Shown piece after piece: positions 44,249-53,541 of a stretch of DNA of 64,000 bases; within the stretch, counting starts at the first letter, position 1, and each line of letters begins with the position of its first letter. The DNA is taken from the NCBI GenBank assembly GCA_016938675.1, contig JAFGUF010000038.1:1-64000 (forward strand), read 5' to 3'. The notes under the pieces were generated by a model. That model was not told the origin of the DNA and did not search any database. It saw only the letters and a program-made list of their open reading frames with translations. The position numbers were made by a program, and so were the translations under genes. The stretch comes from Clostridia bacterium (lineage in GTDB: Bacteria > Bacillota > Clostridia > Christensenellales > UMGS416).

Positions 44249-45817
44249 TTAACTGTCATCTCGTTTTAAAGTCATCTGCCACCATGTATATGTATTATTT
44301 GCAATGACTACTTTTGTATCGTTGAATTTAGCTTTTAGCTTTACAACGTCATCTGCTGCAAGTAAAATATCTTTGGTTAATATTGGAATGCACCATGCAG
44401 TACCACTTGCATATCTCCATGAACCTGAATGTAGTGCACCATTCACATATACCTCTATTCCATAGTAGTTTCTATCCATAGGCGTTTGAACGTATATCTG
44501 GGCCTTTATTTCGTATAGTCCGTCGACTGGTGCTGCAAATTCTTTAGCGCTAGTGTTATATTTCGCAGCAGTGTCATATAAAATAGTGTTAAAATTAAGA
44601 GTATTGCCGTTTGCAGTGCTTGTATTAGCAGACATAGCCACGCTAAGAGCACATAATGATGCTGGGTTTCCGCCTCCGCCGCCTGTTCCGGCAGCGACAA
44701 GAGCATCATAGTCCATATGCTTTGCCGTAATCAGCGCGGCAAGCCGGGCGTCCACATCATAGTTCAGCATCAATTCAACGGCCGATGCTTCATCTCTTTT
44801 AAATAAATGCTTCATGCCGACTATCTGCACGTCATATAGCCCGGTGTCCGTGTCCACGCTCACAAAATCCCCCAGCTTATAGTCAACGCCTATTTTATAC
44901 GCACCTGCTGTGTTCGCGTTGGCAGATATCGCCCTTGTAATGGATATTTCAGATAGCTTTTGTGCGCCTCTTGTTGCCAGCTCCTCTTCGCTTTCTATGT
45001 CTCGCGCCTCGGTGAATACTTCCCTTCTGCCGTATCCTGAAGGCTCTGATTCCTCTGTGTATACTTCCAAAATAGGCCTGCCCGCGCCCTCTCCCTGTCC
45101 TGCCGTCACGGAGAGATTTTTGTAGTTTTGCTTGTCCGTTGTGTCCACTATCTCAAGTGCTGTCTTAGTCTTTAGAGACAGCACTGTTCCGCCGGCTTTC
45201 CCTTCCTGTGCCCTCTTGTCCTCGCCTGCTGCCACATCGAATATAATGCTGCCGTTTTCTATGTCAAGCGATGCCTTAAGGCCCATCTGCTGGCTCAATA
45301 GCAGCGAATATATTTCCTTTGAGAGGTCTTTGTATTTTGTGGAGTAGTCTATCCGCAGGCCTCTTTGCTCATCTGCGGCTACCTTAAGCCCAGCTATCTG
45401 CCTAGCGCTGGCTGCCGTTGCCACTCCGCTTATCACTGCTGTGCCCGATGCATTTTTCTGTATCAGGCTCTTTATTATTGTCTCTAGGTATTCATTAGTG
45501 TAGCTGTCAGCGTCCAGCCCGCTATCTGGGTATGTTATCCTGTCAAGCTGGTCTTTCAGTTCCACGCCACGCGCTATTATATATTCTTCTGCCTTGCCGC
45601 CTTTTCTGTCCCTTATTATGCTGTTGATGTAGCCGATTTTTTCACTGTCTATCCAAAGCAGTTTGTCCTCCGACAGGTATTTTGCCGTGGGGTTATTCGC
45701 ATTAATAGCCACTTCAAAGCTTCCACGCGAATTAAATGCCTGAGTGAAAACTATCGATTCCGCTCCTGCGATTATCTTGTATCCGCTCAGGTCGTTTTCT
45801 ATCACTCTTATATTCAT
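44249..45817 (-). CDS. Gp37-like baseplate protein with C-terminal C1q-like domain
   Basis: A 522-residue protein. The first 380 residues match the Siphovirus ReqiPepy6 Gp37-like family (YKIIAGAESIVFTQAFNSRG, YLSEDKLLWID, EYIIARGVELKDQLDRITYP). A Gly-rich hinge near 380-386 leads to a C1q/TNF-like jelly roll (about 390-522; FAAPVDGLYEIKAQIYVQ). Gp37-like proteins sit at the tail tip; the C1q head probably binds the cell surface. The ATG overlaps the stop of the previous gene by one base (TGATG). Confidence 0.75.
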   Translation of the reverse strand: MNIRVIENDLSGYKIIAGAESIVFTQAFNSRGSFEVAINANNPTAKYLSEDKLLWIDSEKIGYINSIIRDRKGGKAEEYIIARGVELKDQLDRITYPDSGLDADSYTNEYLETIIKSLIQKNASGTAVISGVATAASARQIAGLKVAADEQRGLRIDYSTKYKDLSKEIYSLLLSQQMGLKASLDIENGSIIFDVAAGEDKRAQEGKAGGTVLSLKTKTALEIVDTTDKQNYKNLSVTAGQGEGAGRPILEVYTEESEPSGYGRREVFTEARDIESEEELATRGAQKLSEISITRAISANANTAGAYKIGVDYKLGDFVSVDTDTGLYDVQIVGMKHLFKRDEASAVELMLNYDVDARLAALITAKHMDYDALVAAGTGGGGGNPASLCALSVAMSANTSTANGNTLNFNTILYDTAAKYNTSAKEFAAPVDGLYEIKAQIYVQTPMDRNYYGIEVYVNGALHSGSWRYASGTAWCIPILTKDILLAADDVVKLKAKFNDTKVVIANNTYTWWQMTLKRDDS

Positions 45818-46698
45818 CAGCTTATCTTCTTAAGTGTCACGTATGTTTCCAGAGCGCGCACATAATTGGTTGAGTTAAGGATTACAGGGCTTGCAATGGT
45901 TATGTAGTCGCCCTCGCTTAAGCTAAATACATGCGCTCCTTTCATCAATGCGTTGCTGCCGTCGCAGTATGCCCGTGTCAATAGCTCTCCGCTTCCGTTT
46001 ATGTTTATGCTGGTCTGCGTGTGCCCAACAAGTGTGGTCGTCAGGCATATATCGTATGTCAGCAGGTAATCCCCGTCTTCCTTTGCTGTCAGCCTGTCGG
46101 GGTTTGCCGCGTCCCACATTCCACTGTCGTCTTTTGGTGCCGCCTGGTATTCTATGTTTGTTCCGCTCGTCTGGTTGGAGCTGCCTCTTTCTGCCTGACA
46201 ATATGGGTTGCTCAGGCTATTTGTCCTTGCGCCGTATATGTTTCTGTCGTCTTCTATGCTTGCAATGCTCCCGCCTTCAATGTTTATTATAGCCAGCGGC
46301 TCTTCCCATAATGATTCGCCGTCTGCTATCTCCGGCGCCTGCGGGTCGGCTGCGGCTTCTGTACCTTTTGATACCTTTATCTGTGCCGCCGCGTTCACTA
46401 TATCGAATTCCACAACAACCCTGTCCTTGCGCAGGTATCCCGATGTTGCCGCGTCCACGCTTAATGTTTCCGGGCTTGCTCCATCTTTTGGTTCATCGTT
46501 TATAAAGTACCTGCCCTTTGATATCATACCGCCGCTATCTACTACTGCCTGCAGCCCTGTGCCGGCTGTTACTTCCAGTTCATTTTTATATCCCGGCATC
46601 ACGCCCATAAACTGCATTTCCATCACTTTGGAGAATTCCCCGCTGTCGTAGTTGGGGCTGCCTTCCACTGCGTCGAAGTATCCTTTATATTTTGCCAT
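45817..46698 (-). CDS. Baseplate/receptor-binding protein with C-terminal C1q-like domain
   Basis: A 293-residue protein. The N-terminal part (about 1-165), with YFDAVEGSPNYDSGEFSKVM and a Gly-Met-Ile-Ser-Lys-Gly-Arg-Tyr segment, resembles tail-tip upper-baseplate modules of Firmicutes siphophages. The C-terminal 125 residues (LTAKEDGDYLLTYDICLTTT) look like a C1q jelly roll. Together with the next gene it would give the tail two C1q-type binding heads. AAAGGAAAA precedes the ATG at 46698. Confidence 0.65.
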   Translation of the reverse strand: MAKYKGYFDAVEGSPNYDSGEFSKVMEMQFMGVMPGYKNELEVTAGTGLQAVVDSGGMISKGRYFINDEPKDGASPETLSVDAATSGYLRKDRVVVEFDIVNAAAQIKVSKGTEAAADPQAPEIADGESLWEEPLAIINIEGGSIASIEDDRNIYGARTNSLSNPYCQAERGSSNQTSGTNIEYQAAPKDDSGMWDAANPDRLTAKEDGDYLLTYDICLTTTLVGHTQTSININGSGELLTRAYCDGSNALMKGAHVFSLSEGDYITIASPVILNSTNYVRALETYVTLKKIS

Positions 46699-46766
46699 AT
46701 ATTTTCCTTTCTTATGGAGGCCGCGCCTCATCGTTTTTATATCTTATGTGTCCTGTTTTTTTGCAT

Positions 46767-46791
46767 AATAAAAACACATCCGAGGATGTGC
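46767..46791 (-). terminator. Terminator-like hairpin between Dit and baseplate genes
   Basis: CACATC-CGAG-GATGTG followed on the minus strand by TTTTTATT, inside the tail operon. Confidence 0.6.
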
Positions 46792-46800
46792 TTTGTTTTA

Positions 46801-47139
46801 TCCCACCTGCGGTTCACTACCTCTCTGACAAAATTCTTTATGAATTTTGCCATCTCCCCTTGAAAGGGGAGACTCATAGGTAAACATGCTGTCCCAACTG
46901 CAAGGCTCTCCTTTTATGATAGCTTACATGGGATATAATAAAACCTCTCCGTCACCTTCGGGTGACACCTCTCCTACAAGGAGAGGCTGAGAATTTCATT
47001 CTACTTTAATTATTAGTCAGGCTCTCCTAATAGGAGAGCTGTCGAACGTAGTGAGACTGAGACGTTTCCTTTCGCCGTTCACGGCATCTACGATACCGCT
47101 TGGCTGGCTCGCAAAACAAAACTGAAGAGTGTCACCACC
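46801..47139. repeat. Family-1 compound hairpin repeats, copy C (cluster)
   Basis: At least three units fill this gap: CATCTCCCCTTGAAAGGGGAG, CCGTCACCTTCGGGTGACACC with CTACAAGGAGAGG, and GGCTCTCCTAATAGGAGAGC followed by GTGAGACTGAGACG. No gene is seen in 46699-47139. Confidence 0.75.
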
Positions 47140-48009
47140 TTACACCCCCGCATAATGCTCCCTATACTCCGCATATACCTCCGGATCGCCGCTTGTTGCC
47201 GTAAATGTAAATACATTCTCACCCGGCACAAGCTGAAAAAATGTCGACCCCCATACAAGCGCATCCCAGGCATCGCTCCTGCTTCCGTCCGTTCCAACGA
47301 ATATTATGGATGGCTTATCAGGGTTGGTATCCACCAGTATTTTCTCGCCCTCATAAATCGTCTTTTCTATCTCGATGTATTCCCCTGCGCCATTTGTCAC
47401 TTTCGGGTTTGTCATGCTCTCTCCGCCCTCTGCCACGCGGAAATCGAATATTATATCCGCAGGATTATCACCCAAATATTCTATGTACCCGCCTGTTCCG
47501 CTTTCTGCAAATGTCACAGGAAAGCTCAGCGGAAATGTCATCCCGCCTGTAAGTGCGTTCATCTTAAGGCTGCGGGGTTCATATTTCAGCCAGTCCGGCT
47601 TCGGGCATGTCAGCACCACGTCAAAAGCCCTCGTCATTGTGTTTTCACTATCGTCTATTTTGTATACTACCGGCTTCAGCGATGTCACCGCGCCAATTTT
47701 GAATTTTCCTGCGCTGTCTTCATATATCAAAGTCCCTAGGCCAAGCCTCGGGTTGAATATCCTCGCTATGTCCTTTTGCATGCGTTTTCCTTCGGCATCC
47801 GTTTCGTATGCAAAATATACTGTCATGCTGATTACTCGCTGGCCATCCAATGACCCGTAATAGTAGCTTCCGTGTTGGTTGTATCCCTTTGCGGTGCGTG
47901 TCGTTACCTCATTGCCGGAAAATCCAGAGCTCCTGCCCAGCACATAGGGGAAGCTCGCGCCTATTTCTATCGCTTCTCCCGCGGAGCTTATAAATTCCAC
48001 CTTAAGCAT
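47140..48009 (-). CDS. Distal tail protein (Dit-like)
   Basis: A 289-residue siphovirus tail component. The N-terminal half (about 1-140), with TRTAKGYNQHGSYYYGSLDG, MTVYFAYETDAEGKRMQKDI and a Cys-Pro-Lys-Pro-Asp-Trp segment, matches Dit proteins, which form the hub joining tail tube and baseplate. The C-terminal half is a beta domain. The start overlaps the tape-measure gene by 8 bp. Confidence 0.85.
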   Translation of the reverse strand: MLKVEFISSAGEAIEIGASFPYVLGRSSGFSGNEVTTRTAKGYNQHGSYYYGSLDGQRVISMTVYFAYETDAEGKRMQKDIARIFNPRLGLGTLIYEDSAGKFKIGAVTSLKPVVYKIDDSENTMTRAFDVVLTCPKPDWLKYEPRSLKMNALTGGMTFPLSFPVTFAESGTGGYIEYLGDNPADIIFDFRVAEGGESMTNPKVTNGAGEYIEIEKTIYEGEKILVDTNPDKPSIIFVGTDGSRSDAWDALVWGSTFFQLVPGENVFTFTATSGDPEVYAEYREHYAGV

Positions 48010-48688
48010 ACGCCCTCCTTATCCTGTTTTCAAAGTCAGCCATGTTCACCGCATCTCCCTGCGCCGATGCTCCATTGTATGTGGAGTTATAGGTGTTATA
48101 GATGTTCTTTACGCTCTGCGCGGGCTCAGCCGCAGTGTATAATCTCCCTGCTGATATCTCCACTTTGCTTAGGCTTTTGGCTATTCCCTCGGCCAATCCT
48201 TCGCCGATCATCTCGCCTATATACATCGTCCTTTTTGAAGGCGATGCTATCTCGAATGCGCTCTCTATTTCATTCAGCACTCTTGCGCCAAGCGTGTTTA
48301 CCTTTGCCAACAGGTATCCGGTGGATTCCGTTATCCCCTGCCCGATGCCTATTACAAGGCCGCCACCTGCCTGCGCCATTTCCGGGGTGTAGCTTCCAAT
48401 AGCCGCTTTCACTCTTTCCATAATGCCAGTAATTGAGCTAAGCATGCCTTCTCCGGCGGGCTGTGCGCCCTCCGCCACCGCCCCGAAAATCTCCCTGCCT
48501 GCGTTCTCCATCTGCGGCGACTGCCCTCTGATGTTTTCAGCAATCCCTGCTATCATCGACTTAACGCCCGAAGCAGCCGATACTCCGCCCTTTTCCATGT
48601 TCTCCAGCGCGCCTCGTGCCGTGTCTATGCCGCGGCTTAGCTCAGCTGTGTCAGCACTCAGCTTTATCTTTAGTTCTCCAACAGTCAT
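48002..48688 (-). CDS. Miniature tape-measure protein
   Basis: Only 228 residues. The N-terminus (LKIKLSADTAELSRGIDTAR) and the C-terminal segment (EIASPSKRTMYIGEMIGEGL) are those of tape-measure proteins, which normally run to 600-1500 residues. At roughly 0.15 nm per residue the tail would be about 35 nm at most. The frame is intact and ends in a normal overlap with Dit, so the shortening seems to be an internal deletion that kept both ends. It is not simply truncated. Confidence 0.7.
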   Translation of the reverse strand: MTVGELKIKLSADTAELSRGIDTARGALENMEKGGVSAASGVKSMIAGIAENIRGQSPQMENAGREIFGAVAEGAQPAGEGMLSSITGIMERVKAAIGSYTPEMAQAGGGLVIGIGQGITESTGYLLAKVNTLGARVLNEIESAFEIASPSKRTMYIGEMIGEGLAEGIAKSLSKVEISAGRLYTAAEPAQSVKNIYNTYNSTYNGASAQGDAVNMADFENRIRRAYA

Positions 48689-48724
48689 TTTTTCACCTCA
48701 ATGCTTATTTACGCGCATAAAAAT

Positions 48725-48756
48725 GCACCTCATCAAATTTTCGTTTAATAAGGTGC
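48725..48756 (-). terminator. Terminator-like hairpin before the tape-measure gene
   Basis: GCACCT and AGGTGC arms with further A/T pairing inside; on the minus strand ATTTTTATG follows. Confidence 0.6.
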
Positions 48757-48784
48757 TCATTTTGCTGTTTTAATATTTCTGCGG

Positions 48785-49771
48785 TCAGTCGCCGGCTGCC
48801 AGCTCTCCTAATGTCGCATACAGCCCTTCGCATCTGTACCAGAAATACCCTTCCATCACAATAGTTGCGTCCGTGCTGTCTTCTTCCGGTGGGTATGTTA
48901 TTTTGCCGTAGTACTCCCTGCCGTCTGACGTGTGCAGTATTATGTCCGCCCTTCCGGCCATCTCGTTTGTTTCGATTGCCTCCGCATCCTTAAAAGCGAG
49001 CTTTATTTCTTCCAGTATATCGCCCTCTGTAATATTGATCACGCTTGTTTTTCCGTTTCCGTAGAATTCTGCCAAGCCGTTGTCCTCTACGTAATGTATC
49101 GTCACATAGTCAATCCCATTGAATGCATCCATAGCGAAGCCGTCTATTGCATCATCTGCAAACATGATTATGTATTCATACAGCCCGCAGTTTAGAACCT
49201 TTGTGCAGTAAACCTTTTCATCATCATGCCATATGTTCATGTATACTTCGCTGTCGCTTAGTCTAATTTCTATTTTGCAGCCCGTGTCGTATTCCAGATG
49301 AATGTTAAATCCGGTGTTTGCCTCCGCATCTTCCTGCAGTATTTCATATTCTGTGCTTACGAGCACATTTGTAATGAATGTAATATTCTCGTCAGTCAGT
49401 TCAGTGTTCACTTCACAGCTGTTATCTATTATGTGGTTGTCTCTGTAGTCTGCAGCCTCGTCTTCCAGCGACTGATAGTGCAGCCAGCCAAAGCTCGATG
49501 TTACGAGGTTTCCCTTTATGCATTCTAATATAATATCGTGTATCTTGTCGTTCTCGTCAGGTTCCGCTCCGTCCTTATGTTCATTTGTTTTCGCATCGGA
49601 TGACACTTCATACACTTGGTTCTCGCTGTCTCCTCCATTGCCGGATATATCAACGCTTCTGCTTTCGCCATTCAGCCCGAAGTTATCCTCAATTATGCTG
49701 CACGACGCCATAAACCCTGCCGCAATAATGATTGCGACTGCTGTCTTTATAGCTCTGCCGATAACTCCCAT
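48785..49771 (-). CDS. Cargo lipoprotein inside the tail module
   Basis: A 328-residue lipoprotein with lipobox MASC (Cys24), an acidic low-complexity spacer (about 30-75) and an extracytoplasmic domain of unknown fold. It interrupts the usual chaperone-to-tape-measure order. GAGGTGG precedes the ATG, and TATAAT occurs on the minus strand near 49840. It is not a virion gene by any visible feature and looks like a host-type moron, possibly changing the cell surface of the carrier. Confidence 0.65.
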   Translation of the reverse strand: MGVIGRAIKTAVAIIIAAGFMASCSIIEDNFGLNGESRSVDISGNGGDSENQVYEVSSDAKTNEHKDGAEPDENDKIHDIILECIKGNLVTSSFGWLHYQSLEDEAADYRDNHIIDNSCEVNTELTDENITFITNVLVSTEYEILQEDAEANTGFNIHLEYDTGCKIEIRLSDSEVYMNIWHDDEKVYCTKVLNCGLYEYIIMFADDAIDGFAMDAFNGIDYVTIHYVEDNGLAEFYGNGKTSVINITEGDILEEIKLAFKDAEAIETNEMAGRADIILHTSDGREYYGKITYPPEEDSTDATIVMEGYFWYRCEGLYATLGELAAGD

Positions 49772-50047
49772 ATTTCCACCTCTTTTTGGTTGTGCTGCAG
49801 CGGGTTGTCTCCTCTTTTCAATATATCCTCTTAATTTAATTATATACTACATTTTACATTTTTGCTATGTGTAATCCATATTATTTTGTATAAAAATTTG
49901 GCCTTTTTTCGCCTGCTGCAGTCAAGGCATTATAATGCATTCCAAAAATTAAGGACTGCGCACTAAACACCCTTTTTTCATCCTATGTCTATTCTTTATA
50001 CGCCTAGGCTCGCCCATATGCAAAATATCCAATCTTCAATAAGGCCT

Positions 50048-50499
50048 TCAAACCTCATCAATATACTGCACTCTTTCCCGCTTTTTTGTCCCCAGCACAT
50101 CAAGCAGCACCTCCGCATCCTCTTTGTCCACCTCAGATGGCGGCAATCCCATGTTGAAAAGCAGGCTCTGGTACACCATCAGTATGTCATTATAGCCCTC
50201 TTTAAAGTTCAGCTTTTTTTTTGACCGTTTGCCTGTCCGCCATTAGCCCATGCAGCTATATCGCCGATAAGCTCTGTGAACTTCTCAGTAGGCAAGCTGT
50301 CTATATCCCCGTCGCCAATAGTCGGGAATGTATCCTTGATGTATCCGTATACTTCCTCCAGATAGTCCTGCATCATTTCGGGCTCTTCTGCTGCCTTCTC
50401 CTGCATCGCCATCAGTTTCCCTCCTACGCGCAGATGCTTCATCTTAGGCCTTTCGATGGATTTATGCTCCCGGCCTTCTATATAGACGGTTATTCTCAT
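50048..50499 (-). CDS. Tail assembly chaperone gpGT fusion by -1 frameshift
   Basis: The gpG frame meets nine A residues (50222-50214) just before its stop. A -1 slip there continues as KLNFKEGYNDILMVYQSL and on to TGA at 50048, adding 54 residues for a product of 150. The extension is acidic and helical like gpT of lambda-type phages. Such slippage on homopolymer runs is a known trait of tail assembly chaperones; here it is inferred from the sequence. Confidence 0.75.
50209..50499 (-). CDS. Tail assembly chaperone gpG
   Basis: A 96-residue product read without the frameshift, ending NGQKKS. Helix-rich C-terminal part with YLEEVYGYIKDTFPTIG. gpG-type chaperones bind the tape-measure protein and recruit major tail protein. 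It lies 2 bp after the major tail gene, the standard place. Confidence 0.8.
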   Translation of the reverse strand: MRITVYIEGREHKSIERPKMKHLRVGGKLMAMQEKAAEEPEMMQDYLEEVYGYIKDTFPTIGDGDIDSLPTEKFTELIGDIAAWANGGQANGQKKS

Positions 50500-50501
50500 T
50501 T

Positions 50502-51386
50502 TTATTCTCCTGCCGCTGCGCTTGCTGCGTTGGATATGCCGTTTTTGCTGCCGCCTGTCACTATCAGCCTGCAGCTGTATGTGTTGCCGGGTGTCAGCCC
50601 TGTTATATCCGCGCCTGTTGATTCAGCTGTCATCTCATCTGCCGTCTGTGCATCAGCCCATGTGCCTATTGATGGGTCTGATACCTGCGCTTTTATGCTC
50701 TCTGCGCCTGCAGGTGCAGTGAATGTTATGGCTATTTCGCCTTCGCCACCTGCTGATGCTGCCAAATCATCAATCGGTGTTCCCGGAGCAGCCGGAGTGT
50801 AGTCAGGGCTAGAAAACCAGCCAGTATCTACATCTGATAATATTGCGTCCGTCAATCCTATCGGCGCTTTTTCGTTGTCACTGTCGTACCATCTTCGTGT
50901 GCTGCCGTCGGATACTCTGTTTAGCGCTGCGAACTTTATTGTCTTGCTCTGGGGGTCTACTCCCTGGCCTTTGCTTTTGGATGTCTGCCCCGGCTTTGCG
51001 AATGTTCCTTTCAGTATCCATTCGTAGCGATAGCTGCCGTCGGATTTCATGCTGCGGTATCCCAGCGCTACTTCCTTTGGTATGTCCGAGCTGCCTTCTG
51101 TCACCACGCCGTTTGATGCTATGGCGCAGCCCATCAGGTATGCATAATCCGCTGCCAGAATGTCTGCTACGCTTATTTCTACTTCTATCTCGCCGTCCGT
51201 TGTTATGCTGGCGTATATTCCGTCGTCGGCGGAGAACACCACCTGTTTGCTGTTGGGCTTGTAGCCTATGTCCGTTACGCCCTGCATGTGCACCGCTGCG
51301 CCGTATGCTGTTCCTTCTGCGGTGTCTGTTATTAGAGGCGCGTAGTATAGTTTATCCACGCCTATCCTTGGTAATGGTTTGGTCAT
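50502..51386 (-). CDS. Major tail protein with C-terminal Ig/FN3-like domain
   Basis: A 294-residue tube protein. The first 190 residues (PRIGVDKLYYAPLITDT, TDIGYKPNSKQVVFSADDG) fit the phi13-type major tail family. A Pro-Ala hinge leads to an FN3/Ig-like domain (about 200-294; IAITFTAPAGAESIKAQV, ITGLTPGNTYSCRLIVTG) that would decorate the tail surface. AAAGGAGAAAA precedes the ATG. Confidence 0.85.
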   Translation of the reverse strand: MTKPLPRIGVDKLYYAPLITDTAEGTAYGAAVHMQGVTDIGYKPNSKQVVFSADDGIYASITTDGEIEVEISVADILAADYAYLMGCAIASNGVVTEGSSDIPKEVALGYRSMKSDGSYRYEWILKGTFAKPGQTSKSKGQGVDPQSKTIKFAALNRVSDGSTRRWYDSDNEKAPIGLTDAILSDVDTGWFSSPDYTPAAPGTPIDDLAASAGGEGEIAITFTAPAGAESIKAQVSDPSIGTWADAQTADEMTAESTGADITGLTPGNTYSCRLIVTGGSKNGISNAASAAAGE

Positions 51387-51580
51387 TTGTTTTTCTCCTT
51401 TGTTTCTTATGTTAAATAATTAGTTAAGCTTATGCGCTGTCTATTTCTCTTGCTCCTGCTGAAATGATTGTTTATGAGCCACTGTATTTAGTTTTCTATA
51501 CCCGCCCACCACCCTTATAATTAAGGGCTGCGCCCTTAACAACCCCTTTCAAAATCATAAGTGTGTTCTTCATACGCCTA

Positions 51581-51661
51581 GGCTCTCCTTGTAGGCATTG
51601 GGCGCAAGCAATTTCGTAGAAATTGTGATAGCCGAGCTGGCGGCGAAGCCGACTGAGAGGT
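51581..51661. repeat. Family-1 compound hairpin repeat, copy D
   Basis: GGCTCTCCTTGTAGGC, then the hairpin CAATTTC-GTA-GAAATTG, then GGCGGCGAAGCCGACTGAGA. Nearly the same series occurs at 57075. The gap 51387-51895 holds no gene; it also carries a family-2-like AAGGGCTGCGCCCTT (near 51535) and hairpins CTGCCTTCGGCAG and GAAAGCGCAAGCTTTC. Confidence 0.8.
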
Positions 51662-51844
51662 TTCCCTGGAGCCGCAGCGACTCGAAATAGTATTCTTCCA
51701 AAACAATTGCGTTAATACCTGCCTTCGGCAGATATAATTCTTGCCAAAGGGGGAAGAAAGCGCAAGCTTTCAGGGGGATGTAAATAGTGAATTGTCACTT
51801 CATATTATAGAGAGGTGTTAATAGCTACCCCTAAAACTCCCCAC

Positions 51845-51868
51845 AAAAAAAAGAACGCCTAAGCGCTC
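51845..51868 (-). terminator. Terminator after the SH3-protein gene
   Basis: GAACGC and GCGCTC arms (one G-U pair), loop CTAA, with an eight-base T run on the minus strand. Confidence 0.7.
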
Positions 51869-51895
51869 TCTTTAAATATTCAATATTCCTTTTAA

Positions 51896-52395
51896 TCAAT
51901 CCAGCGGCTGCAGGTCACTTGCACTGTATACCACGCAGGGCCTGTCATTGCTCTTCATCTTCCCGATATATATGTATCCTTCCACTCCGTTGTAGCTGGT
52001 GAACATCCAGTTGCCGTCTATCTCCCCCATCACCTTTGTTCCATACGGTATATTCCCTATTTTCTCTGTTTCGAAGTCAGGCTGCGGCCTTATCACCAGA
52101 TGGCTCAGGTTTATCCAAACAGCGTCTTCATCGAATGTCATAGTCACCGCCGCGAATGGTGTGCTTTCAGGGGCAGGTGTATCTACAGGCACGGTTACTA
52201 CAGGTGCCTGAGGTAGTTCTCTGTTACTTCCGGTGTCGATGTCGGCGTCTCTGCCGCCATCTGCGTAGGCGCTATCTGCCCCACGTTCATAGTTTTCAGA
52301 AGTATAATTGCCAGCACGCATACAATTGCTAGCAATATGCACGCAATCAGTATAATATATAGTCCTTTTTTGCTGCCTTGGTTCTCATTTTCCAT
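51896..52395 (-). pseudogene. Frameshifted membrane-anchored SH3-domain protein
   Basis: From 52395 one frame gives a cytoplasmic N-terminus, a membrane segment (about 11-33) and a Thr/Pro linker, and stops at 52198. A second frame, shifted by one base, starts near 52230 and gives LPQAPVVTVPVDTPAPESTP and a bacterial SH3 domain (WINLSHLVIRPQPDFETEKI) to 51896. Together they make one plausible anchored SH3 protein of about 166 residues. No slippery run is present at the junction, so a one-base indel is more likely than programmed shifting. Confidence 0.7.
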
Positions 52396-52630
52396 ATCTG
52401 CCTGTTTCCCTCCGTCCGGTTTGTTTTTCCACTGCTGGTTTCTGTCCCGCCCAGCCTATGCTTCCGGATTAATATAAATATAATATATCCAAATGATTAC
52501 ATTTATTATAGCAGGTAATATGCCTATCCACAAATATTTATACGCAAAAAATTGTATTTGCCTTCAATTTTTTTCTTGCAATAAAAAAGAGACCCTTAAT
52601 GCAGATCTCCTTTTTTTCTTTATTCTTAAT

Positions 52631-53518
52631 TTACCCCAGCCTTATCTCGACTCCGTCAGAATAGGTGACTATTATTATGGCTTCGACGAATTCCTTTGCC
52701 ATATAGTTCGTTCCTTCGTCTGCTTTGCCCCGCACATCTATTTCATACACATCGTACTCATCCGATATTTCGTTTCCATAGGCTGATACTGCGCTTATTT
52801 CGTCCAGTTTCTGCAGGCTGTCTGTTATGTCGAATCTCCCGGCTATGTCGTCCTCGTTGATCTCTTCCGGCACCGTTGGGTCAGTACCTAGGAACGATAC
52901 TATTAATACCTCTGCCTTCTCTATCTCCGGCGCGTCTTTTCTGTTTAATATTGCCCCTTCAATATAGAATGCGTTCTGCGTTATTGAAAGCTCGTTCAAG
53001 GATAGCTGCGATCTCGTTTTCATCAGCTCAAGTCCTGAAAGATAATACCTGTCGCTTAGCATCACGTTTGTTCCGTCGCTTGTATCCCCCAGCACATAAT
53101 AGTAGTAGCTGCCGTTGTAGGCTATTTTTATTCCGGCTTCATAATTCAGGTCGCTTTTTTTAATGACGCCGTATTCTGTGGTTTCTCCGGTTTGAATTTC
53201 CTCTACAATTATGGAGAGCTTTTCGATGCCCTCATTATCTGTCATCTGGAAATTTATAACGCCTGACACCATGCCATTTTCATCATGATAATCACTCAGT
53301 TCAACTTCCGAACTAAGCACTTTGAATTTGTCTTTCAGCAGTGTGGCTTCCAGTTGGGTGTTTATGTCGCTTGCGAAAAGTTTCAGGTTGTTATACTCCA
53401 TCATCTGAACATTTTGAATTTCCTTTTTCAGGTTCTGCTGCCCGATGCCGAATATTATTACAAATGCCAGGTTCAATACAAGTAGTATAATTATTACAAT
53501 CTGTGCTTTATCTTTCAT
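52631..53518 (-). CDS. Cargo protein: membrane-anchored hypothetical
   Basis: A 295-residue protein with one N-terminal membrane segment (about 6-25), a coiled-coil stretch (about 28-62) and a beta-rich outer domain of unknown family. It has its own promoter (minus-strand TTGTGT-17-TATAAT, 53542-53570). It lies between the radical SAM gene and the major tail gene, where tail phages have no such gene, so I treat it as cargo. Confidence 0.6.
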   Translation of the reverse strand: MKDKAQIVIIILLVLNLAFVIIFGIGQQNLKKEIQNVQMMEYNNLKLFASDINTQLEATLLKDKFKVLSSEVELSDYHDENGMVSGVINFQMTDNEGIEKLSIIVEEIQTGETTEYGVIKKSDLNYEAGIKIAYNGSYYYYVLGDTSDGTNVMLSDRYYLSGLELMKTRSQLSLNELSITQNAFYIEGAILNRKDAPEIEKAEVLIVSFLGTDPTVPEEINEDDIAGRFDITDSLQKLDEISAVSAYGNEISDEYDVYEIDVRGKADEGTNYMAKEFVEAIIIVTYSDGVEIRLG

Positions 53519-53541
53519 ATCAATACCTCATATTCTGTAAC

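Noticed and set aside
46801-47139. CRISPR array in the repeat-rich gap
   Set aside because: The repeats are palindromic and unevenly spaced, with no constant repeat-spacer rhythm and no cas genes.
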